Origin: an uncultured Pelagibacteraceae bacterium
Lineage (GTDB): Bacteria > Pseudomonadota > Alphaproteobacteria > Pelagibacterales > Pelagibacteraceae
Assembly: GCA_902517455.1 (NCBI GenBank)
Contig: CABYCN010000005.1
Location: 1-47,273, forward strand
Length of the DNA stretch: 47,273 bases
Direction of reading: 5' to 3'
In this document: piece after piece, positions 24,656-34,545 of the stretch
Numbering within the stretch: the stretch's first letter is position 1
How the letters are laid out: the number at the start of each line of letters is the position of its first letter
Notes under the pieces: model-generated
What the model was told of the DNA's origin: nothing
The model's database searches: none
What the model saw: only the letters and a program-made list of their open reading frames with translations
Program-made: the position numbers and the translations under genes

Positions 24656-25965
24656 TTATTCAGGTTTTTATAAATTGGAAAATTTGAACACAAATTAACC
24701 ACTTCATTTCTAACTTCTTCCTCTACTTTACTATTATCTTCAGGATTTTCAGATAATCCTTTAATAACTTTTGTTATTAATTCACCAACTTTTTCAAATT
24801 CTTTTAAACTAAATCCCCTTGTCGTAGCTGCTTGAGAGCCTAATCTTATACCTGATGTAATCATAGGTTTTTCTGTGTCAAAAGGTATTCCATTTTTATT
24901 ACAAGTTATGTTTGCTCTTTCTAAGCTCTCAGATGCTAAATTTCCTTTAACATTAAAAGGTCTTAAGTCTACCAACATTAAATGGGTGTCTGTTCCCCCT
25001 GAATAAATTTTAAAACCATTATTTTTTAAAGTTTCAGCCAACATTTTAGCATTAGCTAAAACATTTTTAATATATGTCTGAAATTCTGGTTTTAATGCTT
25101 CAAAAAAACCAGCTGCTTTAGCAGCAATAACATGCATTAATGGTCCACCTTGGTATCCAGGAAATACGGCAGTATCAAATTTTTTTCCTAAATCTAGATC
25201 ATTAGATAAAATTATTCCACCTCTAGCACTTCTAAAAACTTTATGAGTTGTTGATGTAACAACATGAGCATAATCACAAGGATTTGGATAACCTTTACCA
25301 GCAACTAAACCTGAGAAGTGAGCCATATCAACCATAAGATAAGCTCCAACCTTATCTGCAATTTCTCTAAATTTTTTAAAATCAATAACTCTGGAATATG
25401 CACTTCCTCCAGCAATAATAAGTTTTGGTTTATGTTCTAAAGCTAATTTTTCAACATTATCGTAATCAATAAGCTCAGACTCTTTATCAACATCATAACT
25501 TATTGCATTAAACCATTTTCCTGACATAGAAATCTTTAATCCATGAGTAATATGTCCACCAGAGTTAAGGCTCATACCTAAAAATGTATCATTAGGTTTT
25601 AACAAAGCTAAAAATACTGCACCATTAGCTTGAGCTCCTGAATGTGGTTGAACGTTAGCATATTGACAATTAAATAATTTTTTTATTCTTTGCAAGGCTA
25701 ATTGTTCAGCAACATCAACATGTTCACAACCATTATAATATCTTTTTCCTGGATAGCCTTCAGCATATTTATTTGTAAGAACTGAACCTTGAGCTTCTAA
25801 CACAGCTTGTGAAACAATATTTTCTGATGCAATAAGTTCAATATGATTTTGTTGTCTTACCAACTCATCATTAATAGCCTTAAATAAATCAGGATCAGCA
25901 TCAGAAAGACTTCTTTCAAAAAAATCTTTGTATTCAGAATTTAAATATTTAGTTTCACTTGACAT
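24652..25965 (-). CDS. glyA: Serine hydroxymethyltransferase
   Basis: PLP enzyme that interconverts serine and glycine with THF. The 437 residues include [20 protein letters not shown] (42-61), [15 protein letters not shown] (70-84), the pyridine-ring Asp in [13 protein letters not shown] and Schiff-base Lys242 in [13 protein letters not shown]. Length and motifs are normal. It follows rpiB by 5 bases. In this organism it links serine and glycine to the methylene-THF made by sarcosine oxidase. Confidence 0.97.
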   Translation of the reverse strand: MSSETKYLNSEYKDFFERSLSDADPDLFKAINDELVRQQNHIELIASENIVSQAVLEAQGSVLTNKYAEGYPGKRYYNGCEHVDVAEQLALQRIKKLFNCQYANVQPHSGAQANGAVFLALLKPNDTFLGMSLNSGGHITHGLKISMSGKWFNAISYDVDKESELIDYDNVEKLALEHKPKLIIAGGSAYSRVIDFKKFREIADKVGAYLMVDMAHFSGLVAGKGYPNPCDYAHVVTSTTHKVFRSARGGIILSNDLDLGKKFDTAVFPGYQGGPLMHVIAAKAAGFFEALKPEFQTYIKNVLANAKMLAETLKNNGFKIYSGGTDTHLMLVDLRPFNVKGNLASESLERANITCNKNGIPFDTEKPMITSGIRLGSQAATTRGFSLKEFEKVGELITKVIKGLSENPEDNSKVEEEVRNEVVNLCSNFPIYKNLNK

Positions 25966-25970
25966 ATTAA

Positions 25971-26396
25971 TTATATTTTATTTACTCTTTTTTTGTGTCT
26001 ACCACCTTCAAAGTTAGTATTAACAAAAACTTCAACACATTTAAAGGCTATATTTTTTTTTGTTAATCTAGATCCTAATGTAATAATATTTGCATTATTA
26101 TGCAATCTAGATAATTTTGCATTTTTTATTGAATAACACACAGCAGCTCTAATTTTTTTGTGTTTATTTGCTGCCATTGACATACCCATACCTGATCCAC
26201 AAACTAAAATTCCAAGATTTTTGCTATTTTTTGATACTTTTTTAGATAGCCGATGCGCATAATTAGGATAATTAACAGGTAATTTTGAGCTATTTGTACC
26301 CAAATCTTCAAACAAGAATTTTTTTGAAAATTTTTTCTTAATTGCCTCCTTTAGATTGAAGCCAGCATGATCTGACGAAATAAATATTTTTTTCAA
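25971..26396 (-). CDS. rpiB: Ribose-5-phosphate isomerase B
   Basis: Interconverts ribose 5-phosphate and ribulose 5-phosphate. The 141 residues start [20 protein letters not shown] with the phosphate-binding DHAG, and hold catalytic Cys66 in [20 protein letters not shown] and the [16 protein letters not shown] motif. It begins the rpiB-glyA-nrdR-rib run and starts one base after the oxygenase gene upstream. Confidence 0.94.
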   Translation of the reverse strand: MKKIFISSDHAGFNLKEAIKKKFSKKFLFEDLGTNSSKLPVNYPNYAHRLSKKVSKNSKNLGILVCGSGMGMSMAANKHKKIRAAVCYSIKNAKLSRLHNNANIITLGSRLTKKNIAFKCVEVFVNTNFEGGRHKKRVNKI

Positions 26397-26397
26397 A

Positions 26398-27039
26398 TTA
26401 ATTAAATTTATAATCTAATACGCATGCGACCAAATGAATTCTATTTTCTTCACCTCCATTAAACGCATTATGATATTTTGTATTATTAGTAATCCATACT
26501 GAACCATCTGCTGGCATATGTTTTGCCACGTTATCTATAACCATCAAACATCCAGGATTAGTAATTATTGGGATATGCAACCTTGGTTCAGGGTCTCTAT
26601 GCCAACTTAGAGTTGACCTAGGTTCTTTCAATAAAATTCTCACTCGCCCCAATTTATATTTAGATGATAATATATCGTAAACTTCTTTGAAATAAGTGTT
26701 TTCATAATCTTTTATAAATTCTGAATACTCAGTCTCATTTATCGTCACATCTCTTGAAACTTCTTTTCCAGATTTGTCAGGCTTAGTCCAATACACACCT
26801 CTAGCTTTACTGCCTTTAATAGAATCTGGATCGCCAGGGATTTGAGTTAAAGATATTGAACCAAAATGAGTTACACCACCACCATCATCAAACTTTTTTG
26901 TTTGAACTATCTGTTTGTAAGCTTCTTGTAACTTTGAAATATCAAATTTTATATCTTGTTTTTGAAAATCACTAAAATTTAAGACACTTCTATCTTTTTT
27001 TGTATCAAAATTTACAACTTTTGTGTTATCTAAACTCAT
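26398..27039 (-). CDS. Aspartyl/asparaginyl beta-hydroxylase-like 2OG-Fe(II) oxygenase
   Basis: From the ATG at 27039 (MSLDNTKVVNFDT) the product is 213 residues. Its second half has the non-haem iron pattern: LSWHRDPEPRLHIPIITNP supplies a His-x-Asp pair, and YHNAFNGGEENRIHLVACVL supplies the distal His and the 2-oxoglutarate Arg. The order resembles the Asp_Arg_Hydrox family, which hydroxylates protein or small-molecule aspartate and asparagine. Substrate unknown. A frame start at 27093 is possible but would leave 18 bases to the divergent hemB; the internal ATG is preferred. Confidence 0.75.
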   Translation of the reverse strand: MSLDNTKVVNFDTKKDRSVLNFSDFQKQDIKFDISKLQEAYKQIVQTKKFDDGGGVTHFGSISLTQIPGDPDSIKGSKARGVYWTKPDKSGKEVSRDVTINETEYSEFIKDYENTYFKEVYDILSSKYKLGRVRILLKEPRSTLSWHRDPEPRLHIPIITNPGCLMVIDNVAKHMPADGSVWITNNTKYHNAFNGGEENRIHLVACVLDYKFN

Positions 27040-27111
27040 CAAGATTGTTTTGTACTTATTTTTATATATATTTGTATAATACATTTGTCGCATTAATAAA
27101 GAGAATAAAGC

Positions 27112-28101
27112 ATGATTACAGGTAAATACCCAAATTTAAGACTGAGAAGAAACAGAAAAGAATCGTGGTCTAGAAGATTAGTGCAAGAAAATACTCTTAG
27201 CCCTAACGATTTTATATTGCCAATTTTTCTCATTGACGGTTCAAACAAAAAAGAAGCGATACCCTCAATGCCTGGAGTTTTTAGATATACAATAAATAGG
27301 ATTTCTCAAATAATTGATAGATCAATCAAAAAAGGTATACCAATGGTTGCTCTTTTTCCGAAGACTAAAAATATAAAAAAAAACGCCATAGGCTCAGAAG
27401 CCCTAAACGAAAACAATATAGTATGTAAAGCAATCTTAGAAATTAAGAAAAAATATAAAAATGAAATCGGTATAATGTGTGATGTTGCTCTCGACCCATA
27501 CACATCTCATGGACACGATGGATTGGTAAAATCAAAAAAAATTTTAAATGACGAAACTATTGAAGTATTAATTAATCAGTCTCTGCTTCAGGCCGAGATG
27601 GGGTGTGATGTGATAGCGCCATCTGATATGATGGATGGTCGAATTGGAAAAATTAGAAAAGCACTTGATAAATCAAATTTTAAAGATGTAAGAATTCTAT
27701 CTTATGCTGCAAAATATGCGTCGAATTTTTATAACCCTTTTAGAGATGCCGTAGGATCTAGAGGAAATTTAAAAGGTCATAAAAAAACTTATCAAATGGA
27801 CTTTAGAAATAGTGATGAGGCCCTAAGAGAAATAGCTTTAGATATAAAAGAAGGCGCTGATATGGTTATGGTAAAACCTGGGATGCCTTATCTAGATATA
27901 ATTAAATCAATAAAAGAAAAATTTAGAATACCAGTTTTTGCTTTTCAGGTATCTGGCGAATACAGTTTGATTTCGAATGCGATTAAAAAAGGTATGATTA
28001 GTGAAGATGTAATATACGAGACATTGATTTCATTTAAAAGAGCCGGGGCAAATGCTATAATTACCTATTACGCTGATCGATTAGATAAAATTTTGAGATA
28101 A
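27112..28101 (+). CDS. hemB: Delta-aminolevulinic acid dehydratase (porphobilinogen synthase), metal-ligand variant
   Basis: Condenses two ALA molecules to porphobilinogen for heme. The 329 residues include Lys201 (LSYAAKYASNFYNPF) and Schiff-base Lys255 (MVMVKPGMPYLDII). The zinc cysteines of the E. coli type (DxCxC...C) are replaced by DVALDPYTSHGHDG (124-137), the pattern of Mg-dependent enzymes in many alphaproteobacteria. The only plus-strand gene in this stretch; it abuts recO at the stops. Its promoter must lie in the 72 bases shared with the oxygenase. Confidence 0.96.
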   Translation: MITGKYPNLRLRRNRKESWSRRLVQENTLSPNDFILPIFLIDGSNKKEAIPSMPGVFRYTINRISQIIDRSIKKGIPMVALFPKTKNIKKNAIGSEALNENNIVCKAILEIKKKYKNEIGIMCDVALDPYTSHGHDGLVKSKKILNDETIEVLINQSLLQAEMGCDVIAPSDMMDGRIGKIRKALDKSNFKDVRILSYAAKYASNFYNPFRDAVGSRGNLKGHKKTYQMDFRNSDEALREIALDIKEGADMVMVKPGMPYLDIIKSIKEKFRIPVFAFQVSGEYSLISNAIKKGMISEDVIYETLISFKRAGANAIITYYADRLDKILR

Positions 28102-28782
28102 TTACTTTAAAGTACTTATAAAATGTTCTCTACTAATGGGATGCAAAATATTATTTGGCTTAAATATAGTTTTATCTAAATAATCACCAACTAATTTTAA
28201 GCCATTTAACAATGTAGGTAAATCTTCCAATTTATTATTTTGATCAATTAAAAAATTTGGAATTATCTTTTTATTAGTTAATGATTTTGAAAAATATTTT
28301 ACTTGTCTACCAACAATTTTTTTTTCTATTAGATTTTCAAATTGTAAATGGTAACCTAAAACCTTTAATAATTCTAATTCCCAATAGACGTATTCTTTAA
28401 TCCAATTATCTTTTTCTAATATAAAGTAAAATTTTTTTATCAGATCAAAAACTTCAGTATTTTTTTGGGACTCAGCAGTCAAAACCTTTACTAGATGTAT
28501 TGCTGATGAAATACACGATAATTTTTTTTTATTATCAAAATAATATGGTGTAAATGCTTGCTGAATCTCAATTTTAAAATAACCAATTCTATTTTCAGAC
28601 TTAGAATTGAAGTTTAAATATACTCTATTACCAATTTGAAGATAATTTTTGATCTTTCTAGAAGTTCCGCCAAAAATTATACCTGCTACTTTACCGTGAT
28701 CCTTTGTAAATATTTCAGAGACAAGTGAATTTTCATTATACTTATTTTTAGATAGTAAAAAACCAGTATCGTCCCAATTCAT
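28102..28782 (-). CDS. recO: DNA repair protein RecO
   Basis: Helps load RecA in gap repair with RecF/RecR. The preferred ATG at 28782 gives 226 residues starting MNWDDTGFLLSKNKYNENSL, and overlaps the rnc stop as ATGA. The upstream in-frame start at 28806 would overlap rnc by 28 bases. The OB-fold part ends near residue 78 (IGNRVYLNFNSKSENRIGYF) and the helical part follows. The C4 zinc motif seen in some RecO proteins is absent. No era gene lies between rnc and recO. Confidence 0.88.
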   Translation of the reverse strand: MNWDDTGFLLSKNKYNENSLVSEIFTKDHGKVAGIIFGGTSRKIKNYLQIGNRVYLNFNSKSENRIGYFKIEIQQAFTPYYFDNKKKLSCISSAIHLVKVLTAESQKNTEVFDLIKKFYFILEKDNWIKEYVYWELELLKVLGYHLQFENLIEKKIVGRQVKYFSKSLTNKKIIPNFLIDQNNKLEDLPTLLNGLKLVGDYLDKTIFKPNNILHPISREHFISTLK

Positions 28783-29447
28783 ATCTTTTTTATATTTTTT
28801 AAACAAATAGTAGCAGCGTTTTGTTCAGCTTCTTTCTTTGAATTACCTTCAGATATATATAATTTACTGTGAGATATTTTTACCCCAACTTTAAATAGTG
28901 GTTTGTGTCTAGGACCAGTATTTGAAATAATCTTATAAATTGGTAATTTTTTAAATTTTTTTAATGAAAATTCTTGTAATTTTGTTTTTGCATCAATTTT
29001 AGTTATGACACTATCTTCGATATGTTTTGACCATAAATTTAAAATTATTTTTTCTACGATTGTTATTCCTTTTTCTAAATAAATAAAACCAATAAGCGCT
29101 TCACAACAATCAGCTAAAACTTTATCTTCGATAATATTTTTTTTTTTTCCTGAATTTGTAATTAAAATATAATTTTGTAATTTAAGATTTTTGGCTATTT
29201 CTAAACAGGTTTTTTTATTAACTAATGATGCAAATTTCTTATCTATTATACCCTCTTTATCATTTGGATAAATTTCTAATAATTTTTTAGCTATAATTAA
29301 GCCTAAAACTCGGTCACCTAAAAATTCTATTTTTTCATTATTATTTAATTTATCATAACTTTTATGTGTTAAAGATCTTATAAATAAATCTTTATTATCA
29401 AAATTTATTTTAAGTTTTTTTTCAAGTAAATGATAATCAATTTTCAT
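28779..29447 (-). CDS. rnc: Ribonuclease III
   Basis: Double-strand-specific endonuclease for rRNA and mRNA processing. The 222 residues show the catalytic signature NEKIEFLGDRVLGLIIAKKL (37-56), the second acidic cluster VLADCCEALIGFIYLEKG, and a dsRNA-binding domain from about residue 152 (AKTKLQEFSLKKFKKLPIYK). The start shares one base with the lepB stop. Gene order acpS-lepB-rnc is conserved in alphaproteobacteria. Confidence 0.95.
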   Translation of the reverse strand: MKIDYHLLEKKLKINFDNKDLFIRSLTHKSYDKLNNNEKIEFLGDRVLGLIIAKKLLEIYPNDKEGIIDKKFASLVNKKTCLEIAKNLKLQNYILITNSGKKKNIIEDKVLADCCEALIGFIYLEKGITIVEKIILNLWSKHIEDSVITKIDAKTKLQEFSLKKFKKLPIYKIISNTGPRHKPLFKVGVKISHSKLYISEGNSKKEAEQNAATICLKNIKKI

Positions 29448-30181
29448 TAATTTATTTTTTTAAAAAATCTATCTAGTCTTAAAGATTTATTCCATTTCCA
29501 AAAAGCAAAAATACTTCCTTTAGATCTGTCAGATGAAAAAAAGATAAACTGTGCTTTTCCTACAAGATTATTTTTGTGAACGTAGCCAACACTGGATAAA
29601 AATCTACTATCTTTAGAACAATCTCTGTTATCGCCTAAAAAAAAATAATGATTTTTAGGAACAGTAAATATATCTGAATTCTGATAAGAGTTGTTTTTCA
29701 AATAAACAGTATTATGCTTTGTTCCGTTTGAAAGAATTTCCTCAAATTTGTATACATTTATTTTTTTGCTACCACAAAAAATTATATCATTTTTTGTCTT
29801 TCTTGATTTAAGAACTTCACTATTATTGATATATAAGTTCGAGTCTATAAATTGTATACTGTCACCAGGTAAACCTATTAGCCTTTTAATATAATCAGTT
29901 CTATTATCTGAAGGGGTCTTGAATACAATAACATCACCCCTTTCAGGATCTTTTGAAATGATCCTTCCTTTAAATAACGGTGGGCTAAAAGGAAAAGAAT
30001 GCTTACTATAACCATATGAATATTTTGTTACAAAAAGTCGATCACCAACAAGTAAATTTGGCTCCATAGATGAAGAAGGTATATAAAACGGCTGAATGAA
30101 TAGTGATCTAATAATTACTGCTATAATTAGCGCATAAAACAAAGTTTTTGCATTTTCAATTAAAAAGTTTTTATCTAACAT
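29447..30181 (-). CDS. lepB: Signal peptidase I
   Basis: Cleaves Sec and Tat signal peptides at the periplasmic face. The 244 residues have one N-terminal membrane helix (TLFYALIIAVIIRSLFIQPF), nucleophile Ser38 in PSSSMEPNLLVGD and general base Lys99 in DYIKRLIGLPGDSIQF. FFLGDNRDCSKDSRFLSSVG is the C-terminal box. Two conserved loops are normal in length. The start shares a base with the acpS stop. Confidence 0.96.
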   Translation of the reverse strand: MLDKNFLIENAKTLFYALIIAVIIRSLFIQPFYIPSSSMEPNLLVGDRLFVTKYSYGYSKHSFPFSPPLFKGRIISKDPERGDVIVFKTPSDNRTDYIKRLIGLPGDSIQFIDSNLYINNSEVLKSRKTKNDIIFCGSKKINVYKFEEILSNGTKHNTVYLKNNSYQNSDIFTVPKNHYFFLGDNRDCSKDSRFLSSVGYVHKNNLVGKAQFIFFSSDRSKGSIFAFWKWNKSLRLDRFFKKIN

Positions 30182-30567
30182 TATTTTGTTTGTAATATTG
30201 TAAATGCAATTGAATAATCTTTTTCATCAGAAATTGATAGAAACAAGTGATAATCTTTGATTTTAAATTTTTTGTTAATAATTTTACTAATTTTTTTGGA
30301 TTTATGATAATAAGGTTTTCCTATTTCATCATTTAAAATTTGAATATCTTTAAAATTCAAATTATCTCTAAAACCAGTACCAAAAGATTTTACAAGTGCC
30401 TCTTTTGCGGCAAATCTCTTAGCGAAGTAATTTACTTTGTTTGTAATTTTTTTAGAAGACTCGATTTCTGATTTTCCAAAAGTACGTAAAATAAACATCT
30501 TATTCTTAATTAAATTATCTATTCTCTTGTTTTTGATAATATCAACACCTATTCCAAGAATTTTCAT
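30181..30567 (-). CDS. acpS: Holo-[acyl-carrier-protein] synthase
   Basis: Transfers phosphopantetheine from CoA to ACP. The 128 residues have the metal-binding IGVDIIKNKRI with Asp8 at the N-terminus and the second signature YFAKRFAAKEALVKSFGTGF. SISDEKDYSIAFTIL ends the fold. It lies one base downstream of pdxJ, the standard alphaproteobacterial pyrE-pdxJ-acpS-lepB order. Confidence 0.95.
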   Translation of the reverse strand: MKILGIGVDIIKNKRIDNLIKNKMFILRTFGKSEIESSKKITNKVNYFAKRFAAKEALVKSFGTGFRDNLNFKDIQILNDEIGKPYYHKSKKISKIINKKFKIKDYHLFLSISDEKDYSIAFTILQTK

Positions 30568-30568
30568 A

Positions 30569-31291
30569 TTACTTTTTATTAATAATTCTTTTAAATTTTT
30601 TTATAACTTCAGGAAGACTATAAAAAACAGAGTCTCCAATAAGATAATGGCCAATATTAAACTCTTTGATTTCATTAATTTTAGTTAGAAGTTTTACAGA
30701 TTGAAAATCAAGACCGTGACCAGCATGTGCCTCTATATTAAGATCATTGGCTAATTTTGAACATTTAGCAATTTTTTTGAATTCGGTTAAAAATTTTTTT
30801 TTTGATTTAACTAAATTTGAAAATTTTCCGGTATGAATCTCTACACAATCTGTTCCAATTTCTCTAGAAATTCTTATATCTTTCAACGATGGATTTACAA
30901 ATAAACTAGTTCTAATTTTTTTTCTTTTAAATCTTGAAATTATATTTTTTAGTTTGTTTTTGTTTTTTTTTAAATTTAATCCACCCTCAGTTGTAACTTC
31001 TTTTCTATTTTCAGGAACGAGACAAATACAATTAGGGTTAAGTTTGATTGCTATGTCTATCATTTTGTAGTCAGTTGAAATTTCTAAATTGACTAAAAAG
31101 TTTTTTGTAGAGCATATTTTTTTTGCATCAACATCATTTATATGCCTCCTATCTTCTCTTAAATGAATTGTAATTGAATCTGCTCCAGAAAATGTTGCTA
31201 ACTTTGCAGCAAAAAGTGGATCTGGATGTGTTTCACCTCTTGCATTTCTTAGAGTTGCCACATGATCGATGTTTACACCTAACCTTTTCAC
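30569..31291 (-). CDS. pdxJ: Pyridoxine 5'-phosphate synthase
   Basis: Makes pyridoxine phosphate from 1-deoxyxylulose 5-phosphate and aminoacetone phosphate. The 240-residue TIM barrel begins MKRLGVNIDHVATLRNARGE, and includes DSITIHLREDRRHIND, CLVPENRKEVTTEGGLNL, RTSLFVNPSLKDI and EAHAGHGLDFQSVKLL. It overlaps pyrE by 4 bases, so translation is coupled. Confidence 0.96.
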   Translation of the reverse strand: MKRLGVNIDHVATLRNARGETHPDPLFAAKLATFSGADSITIHLREDRRHINDVDAKKICSTKNFLVNLEISTDYKMIDIAIKLNPNCICLVPENRKEVTTEGGLNLKKNKNKLKNIISRFKRKKIRTSLFVNPSLKDIRISREIGTDCVEIHTGKFSNLVKSKKKFLTEFKKIAKCSKLANDLNIEAHAGHGLDFQSVKLLTKINEIKEFNIGHYLIGDSVFYSLPEVIKKFKRIINKK

Positions 31292-31875
31292 TTAATAAAT
31301 CTGCTTCCAGGGGATGTAATTGGTATTGACATTAGTTCTTTTGGTATTTCTCTTTTAGTATATGAAGGTACATTAATTTTAAGATGTGATACAATTTTTC
31401 TTTTAATTTTTAACTTACTTTTTTGTGAACGATCAATTAAAGTGGCAAATCCGATTAATTTACCTTTTTTTTTTTTGATTAATTTAACACATTCCATACT
31501 AGATTTTCCAGTTGTAATAACATCTTCAACAATCAAAACTTTAGATCCTTTGTTGATATTAAAACCTCTTCTTAGTTTAAATTGACCACTTACTCTTTCA
31601 CAAAATATTGTTTCCTTTTTAAGAATTCTACCTATTTCATAACCAATAATTATTCCTCCCATCGCAGGAGCTAATATTAAATCAATTTTCTTAAACTTTT
31701 TTTTAATTTGAGATGCAAGTGATTTACATATTTTTTCAGCCAAGTGAGGAAAGCTTAATAATTTTGCACATTGAATATATTTTGATGAATGCAAACCAGA
31801 TGATAAAATAAAATGACCTTCTAATAAAGCATTAGTTTTTCTTAAAATATCTAAGGATTTTTTGTGTGAAAGCAT
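31288..31875 (-). CDS. pyrE: Orotate phosphoribosyltransferase
   Basis: Adds ribose phosphate to orotate in pyrimidine synthesis. The 195 residues contain LEGHFILSSGLHSSKYIQCA, APAMGGIIIGYEIGR and the PRPP motif VLIVEDVITTGKSSMECVKL. The start at 31875 overlaps the end of the rsh gene by 44 bases in another frame, and no later start would keep the conserved N-terminus. Confidence 0.94.
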   Translation of the reverse strand: MLSHKKSLDILRKTNALLEGHFILSSGLHSSKYIQCAKLLSFPHLAEKICKSLASQIKKKFKKIDLILAPAMGGIIIGYEIGRILKKETIFCERVSGQFKLRRGFNINKGSKVLIVEDVITTGKSSMECVKLIKKKKGKLIGFATLIDRSQKSKLKIKRKIVSHLKINVPSYTKREIPKELMSIPITSPGSRFIK

Positions 31876-33577
31876 TTCTTTTATCTTCGTGTCTAATTAT
31901 CTTAAATTTTATACCTTTTTGCTTTAGCTCTGCAATAAAATTAGTAAAATTTTTGAGATCTTTAATTATTAGTTGAAACTTAAAATTAATATAATTGGGG
32001 TTTTTTCCAGCCATCTCAAGATTAGATATATTTAATTTATGCTCTCCTATTAAAGAACTTACATTACCTAATTGACCAGGTTTGTCAGGTAGCGATATCC
32101 AAAGTGTAGTGTTATATTTTTTAATTTTTTCCTCTTTTTTTTCACCCCTATCGTGCCAATATCTTCTTATAGCTGCTCTTGCTTTGCCTGTTTTAGTAGT
32201 TGGTATCCAATGTAAAGAAGGTGATTGATTTTTTGATGTTATGATATTAATTCTATCTCCATTTCTCAGGATTGACTGTAACTCACTCTTATTTCCGTTT
32301 ATTTCACACCCAGTGGCTGTATTACCTATTTTGGTGTGTACTGCATATGCAAAATCAATAGCAGTAGCATCTTTAGGTAATTTGATTACAGAACCTTTTG
32401 GAGTAAAACAAAAAACATTTTCTTGAAACATTTGAAGCTTTGTATATTCATATGAGTGTTCAGGATTTTCATTTTTTTCAATAATCTCTACCAAATCTTT
32501 TAACCAATCATATTCCTTCCAAGTCAACGAATTAAATTTCTCAGATGATTTATATTTCCAATGAGATGCGATTCCTCGCTCTGCAAATTCATGCATTTCA
32601 TTTGTTCTTATTTGAATTTCAACTGGTTTTTTTAATGACCCAATCACTGATGTATGGATTGATTTATAACCATTAATTTTTGCTGAGGAAATATAATCTT
32701 TAAATTTTCCAGGTATACAATTGTATACTTTGTGAATTATACCTAAAGTTTTATAACAATCGTCAATGTCATTAACAATTATTCTAAAGCCTAGGATATC
32801 TGTAATCTGCTCTAAAGAAACTCTTTTTTTTTGAACTTTTCGCCAAATAGAGAAAGGAGTTTTTTCTCTTCCATGAATTTTTGAGACTATATTATTTTCA
32901 TTTAACATCTTATGAAACTCTTGTGATAAACTTTCAAATATATCTTTTTTGTCTAATTTGATTTCTTCCAGTCTTTTTTGAATTAATGATCTAGCCTCGT
33001 TATTAAGAACTTCAAAGGATAAATCTTCAAGTTCATCTCTTATTCTATGCATGCCCATTCTATCAGCTAACGGTGCATAAATTTCCATTGTTTCTTGGGC
33101 AATCCTTTTTCTTTTATCTTCTTTATTGATCGCTTTAATAGTCCTCATGTTATGCAAGCGATCAGCAATTTTAACGAGTAAAACTCTAATATCTTTTGAT
33201 GTAGCTAGAATTAATTTTCTAAAATTTTCAGCTTTTGAATTTGTAGTAGCTGTATTTTCCAAAAAAGATATTTTTGTTACACCATCAACTAGATCTGCAA
33301 CTTCAGCACCAAATTCTCCTTTGATAGTGTCATAAGTTGCAAAAGTATCTTCAATAGTATCGTGTAATAGACCAGTCGTTATAGTGGCACTATCTAATTT
33401 TAAATCTGTTAAGATATTTGCAACTTCAATTGGGTGCACTGAATAAGGATCACCAGAAGCTCTCTTTTGGTTGCCATGTGCTTTTATAGCAAAATCATAA
33501 GCTTTATTTAATCTTTCCGGATTTAAAAATTTATTATAAATTTTAACTTTATTTATCAATTCTTCAGAGTTTAACAT
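31832..33577 (-). CDS. RelA/SpoT-type (p)ppGpp synthetase/hydrolase
   Basis: Controls the stringent response. The 581 residues show an HD hydrolase domain (KAHGNQKRASGDPYSVHPIE, LLHDTIEDT, about residues 30-175), a synthetase domain (FRIIVNDIDDCYKTLGIIHK, ISSAKINGYKSIHTSVIG, about 225-345), a TGS domain (VFCFTPKGSVIKLPKDATAI, about 385-450) and a C-terminal ACT domain (LWISLPDKPGQLGNVSSLIG, about 500-575). It is shorter than the usual 700-750 because the region between TGS and ACT is reduced. HD residues are intact, so both activities are predicted. It overlaps pyrE. Confidence 0.95.
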   Translation of the reverse strand: MLNSEELINKVKIYNKFLNPERLNKAYDFAIKAHGNQKRASGDPYSVHPIEVANILTDLKLDSATITTGLLHDTIEDTFATYDTIKGEFGAEVADLVDGVTKISFLENTATTNSKAENFRKLILATSKDIRVLLVKIADRLHNMRTIKAINKEDKRKRIAQETMEIYAPLADRMGMHRIRDELEDLSFEVLNNEARSLIQKRLEEIKLDKKDIFESLSQEFHKMLNENNIVSKIHGREKTPFSIWRKVQKKRVSLEQITDILGFRIIVNDIDDCYKTLGIIHKVYNCIPGKFKDYISSAKINGYKSIHTSVIGSLKKPVEIQIRTNEMHEFAERGIASHWKYKSSEKFNSLTWKEYDWLKDLVEIIEKNENPEHSYEYTKLQMFQENVFCFTPKGSVIKLPKDATAIDFAYAVHTKIGNTATGCEINGNKSELQSILRNGDRINIITSKNQSPSLHWIPTTKTGKARAAIRRYWHDRGEKKEEKIKKYNTTLWISLPDKPGQLGNVSSLIGEHKLNISNLEMAGKNPNYINFKFQLIIKDLKNFTNFIAELKQKGIKFKIIRHEDKRNAFTQKILRYFKKN

Positions 33578-33596
33578 GATTTATTATATCATTTTT

Positions 33597-34109
33597 TTAA
33601 ATTTTTTTAATAGATCTAATGTCACTATTTGATAATGACAATATAAGTCTTTTTATTGATTGTTTAATTATTGGGTGTTTCCAATCTTTATCTATCTCAA
33701 ATAATGGTAATAGAACAAAATTACGATTATGCATTCTTGGGTGAGGTAAAATTAACTTACCTTTCATTTTTTTATTTCTAAAGTCAATTATATCAATATC
33801 ACATTTACGAGGGGCATTTTTTGGTGATTTAGTTCTACCCAACTCTTTTTCAATTTTTTTACATAAATTAATAAGTTCCAATGGATTTAGATATGTGTCG
33901 ATACATAATACTATATTCAGAAATTTTGGATTATTAGAATTTGGCCAAGATAAACTTTCGTAATAACTGGAGGTTTTTAATATATTTATATTATTTTTAA
34001 CTAATTTTGATTTTGTTAACTCAATATTCCTCTTTTTGCTACCTATATTCGAGCCAATACCTAAGTAAATCGGTTTAGCTAGATTTTCTAATATATCTTG
34101 CCTTATCAC
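33597..34109 (-). CDS. folK: 2-amino-4-hydroxy-6-hydroxymethyldihydropteridine pyrophosphokinase
   Basis: Activates the pterin for folate synthesis. Motifs are [40 protein letters not shown] and [20 protein letters not shown], followed by CDIDIIDF and [20 protein letters not shown], the last carrying HPR. The GTG at 34107-34109 gives 170 residues, right for the family, and overlaps smpB by 35 bases. The frame stays open back to 34253 inside smpB, but that extension is a Lys-rich shadow of smpB. Start choice is inferred. Confidence 0.87.
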   Translation of the reverse strand: MIRQDILENLAKPIYLGIGSNIGSKKRNIELTKSKLVKNNINILKTSSYYESLSWPNSNNPKFLNIVLCIDTYLNPLELINLCKKIEKELGRTKSPKNAPRKCDIDIIDFRNKKMKGKLILPHPRMHNRNFVLLPLFEIDKDWKHPIIKQSIKRLILSLSNSDIRSIKKI

Positions 34110-34545
34110 GGTTCCAGTCTCTATTTTTTTTTGTTGCTCTTTTATCAAATTTTTTTTTTCCTTTAGCAATTGCAAGTTCGATTTTTGCTTTACCTTTTTT
34201 AAAATACATTTTAGTTGGTACAATCGTAAAACCCTCTTTTTGAATTTTACCAATAAGTTTATTTATCTCGCGTTTATTCAAAAGAAGTTTCCTCTCATCC
34301 ATAGGCTTATGATTTGAATAACTTGCTTGTTTATAAGAAGCTATATGTGAATTTATTAAAATTAATTCACCATTTTTTTCAATTGCATATGAGTCAGCAA
34401 TATTAACTTTTCCATCTCTTATTGATTTTATTTCAGACCCCTTAAGAACAATACCTGCTTCTAACAAATCATCGAAAAAATAATTAAAACTTGCTTTACG
34501 ATTTAAACAAATAATTTTTAAACCAGAACCGGTTTTTTTGTTCAT
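34075..34545 (-). CDS. smpB: SsrA-binding protein SmpB
   Basis: Binds tmRNA in trans-translation. The 156 residues include [59 protein letters not shown] and the C-terminal [18 protein letters not shown] tail. [10 protein letters not shown] replaces the KR-rich RDWxR linker pattern seen in the family. It shares a base with the dapA stop (TAATG). Its tmRNA partner was not found in this window. Confidence 0.95.
   Translation of the reverse strand: MNKKTGSGLKIICLNRKASFNYFFDDLLEAGIVLKGSEIKSIRDGKVNIADSYAIEKNGELILINSHIASYKQASYSNHKPMDERKLLLNKREINKLIGKIQKEGFTIVPTKMYFKKGKAKIELAIAKGKKKFDKRATKKNRDWNRDKARYIRKSS

Noticed and set aside
33597..34253. folK starting at 34253 within smpB
   Set aside because: The first 48 residues mirror the Lys-rich smpB sequence in another frame, while the FolK core begins near residue 61.
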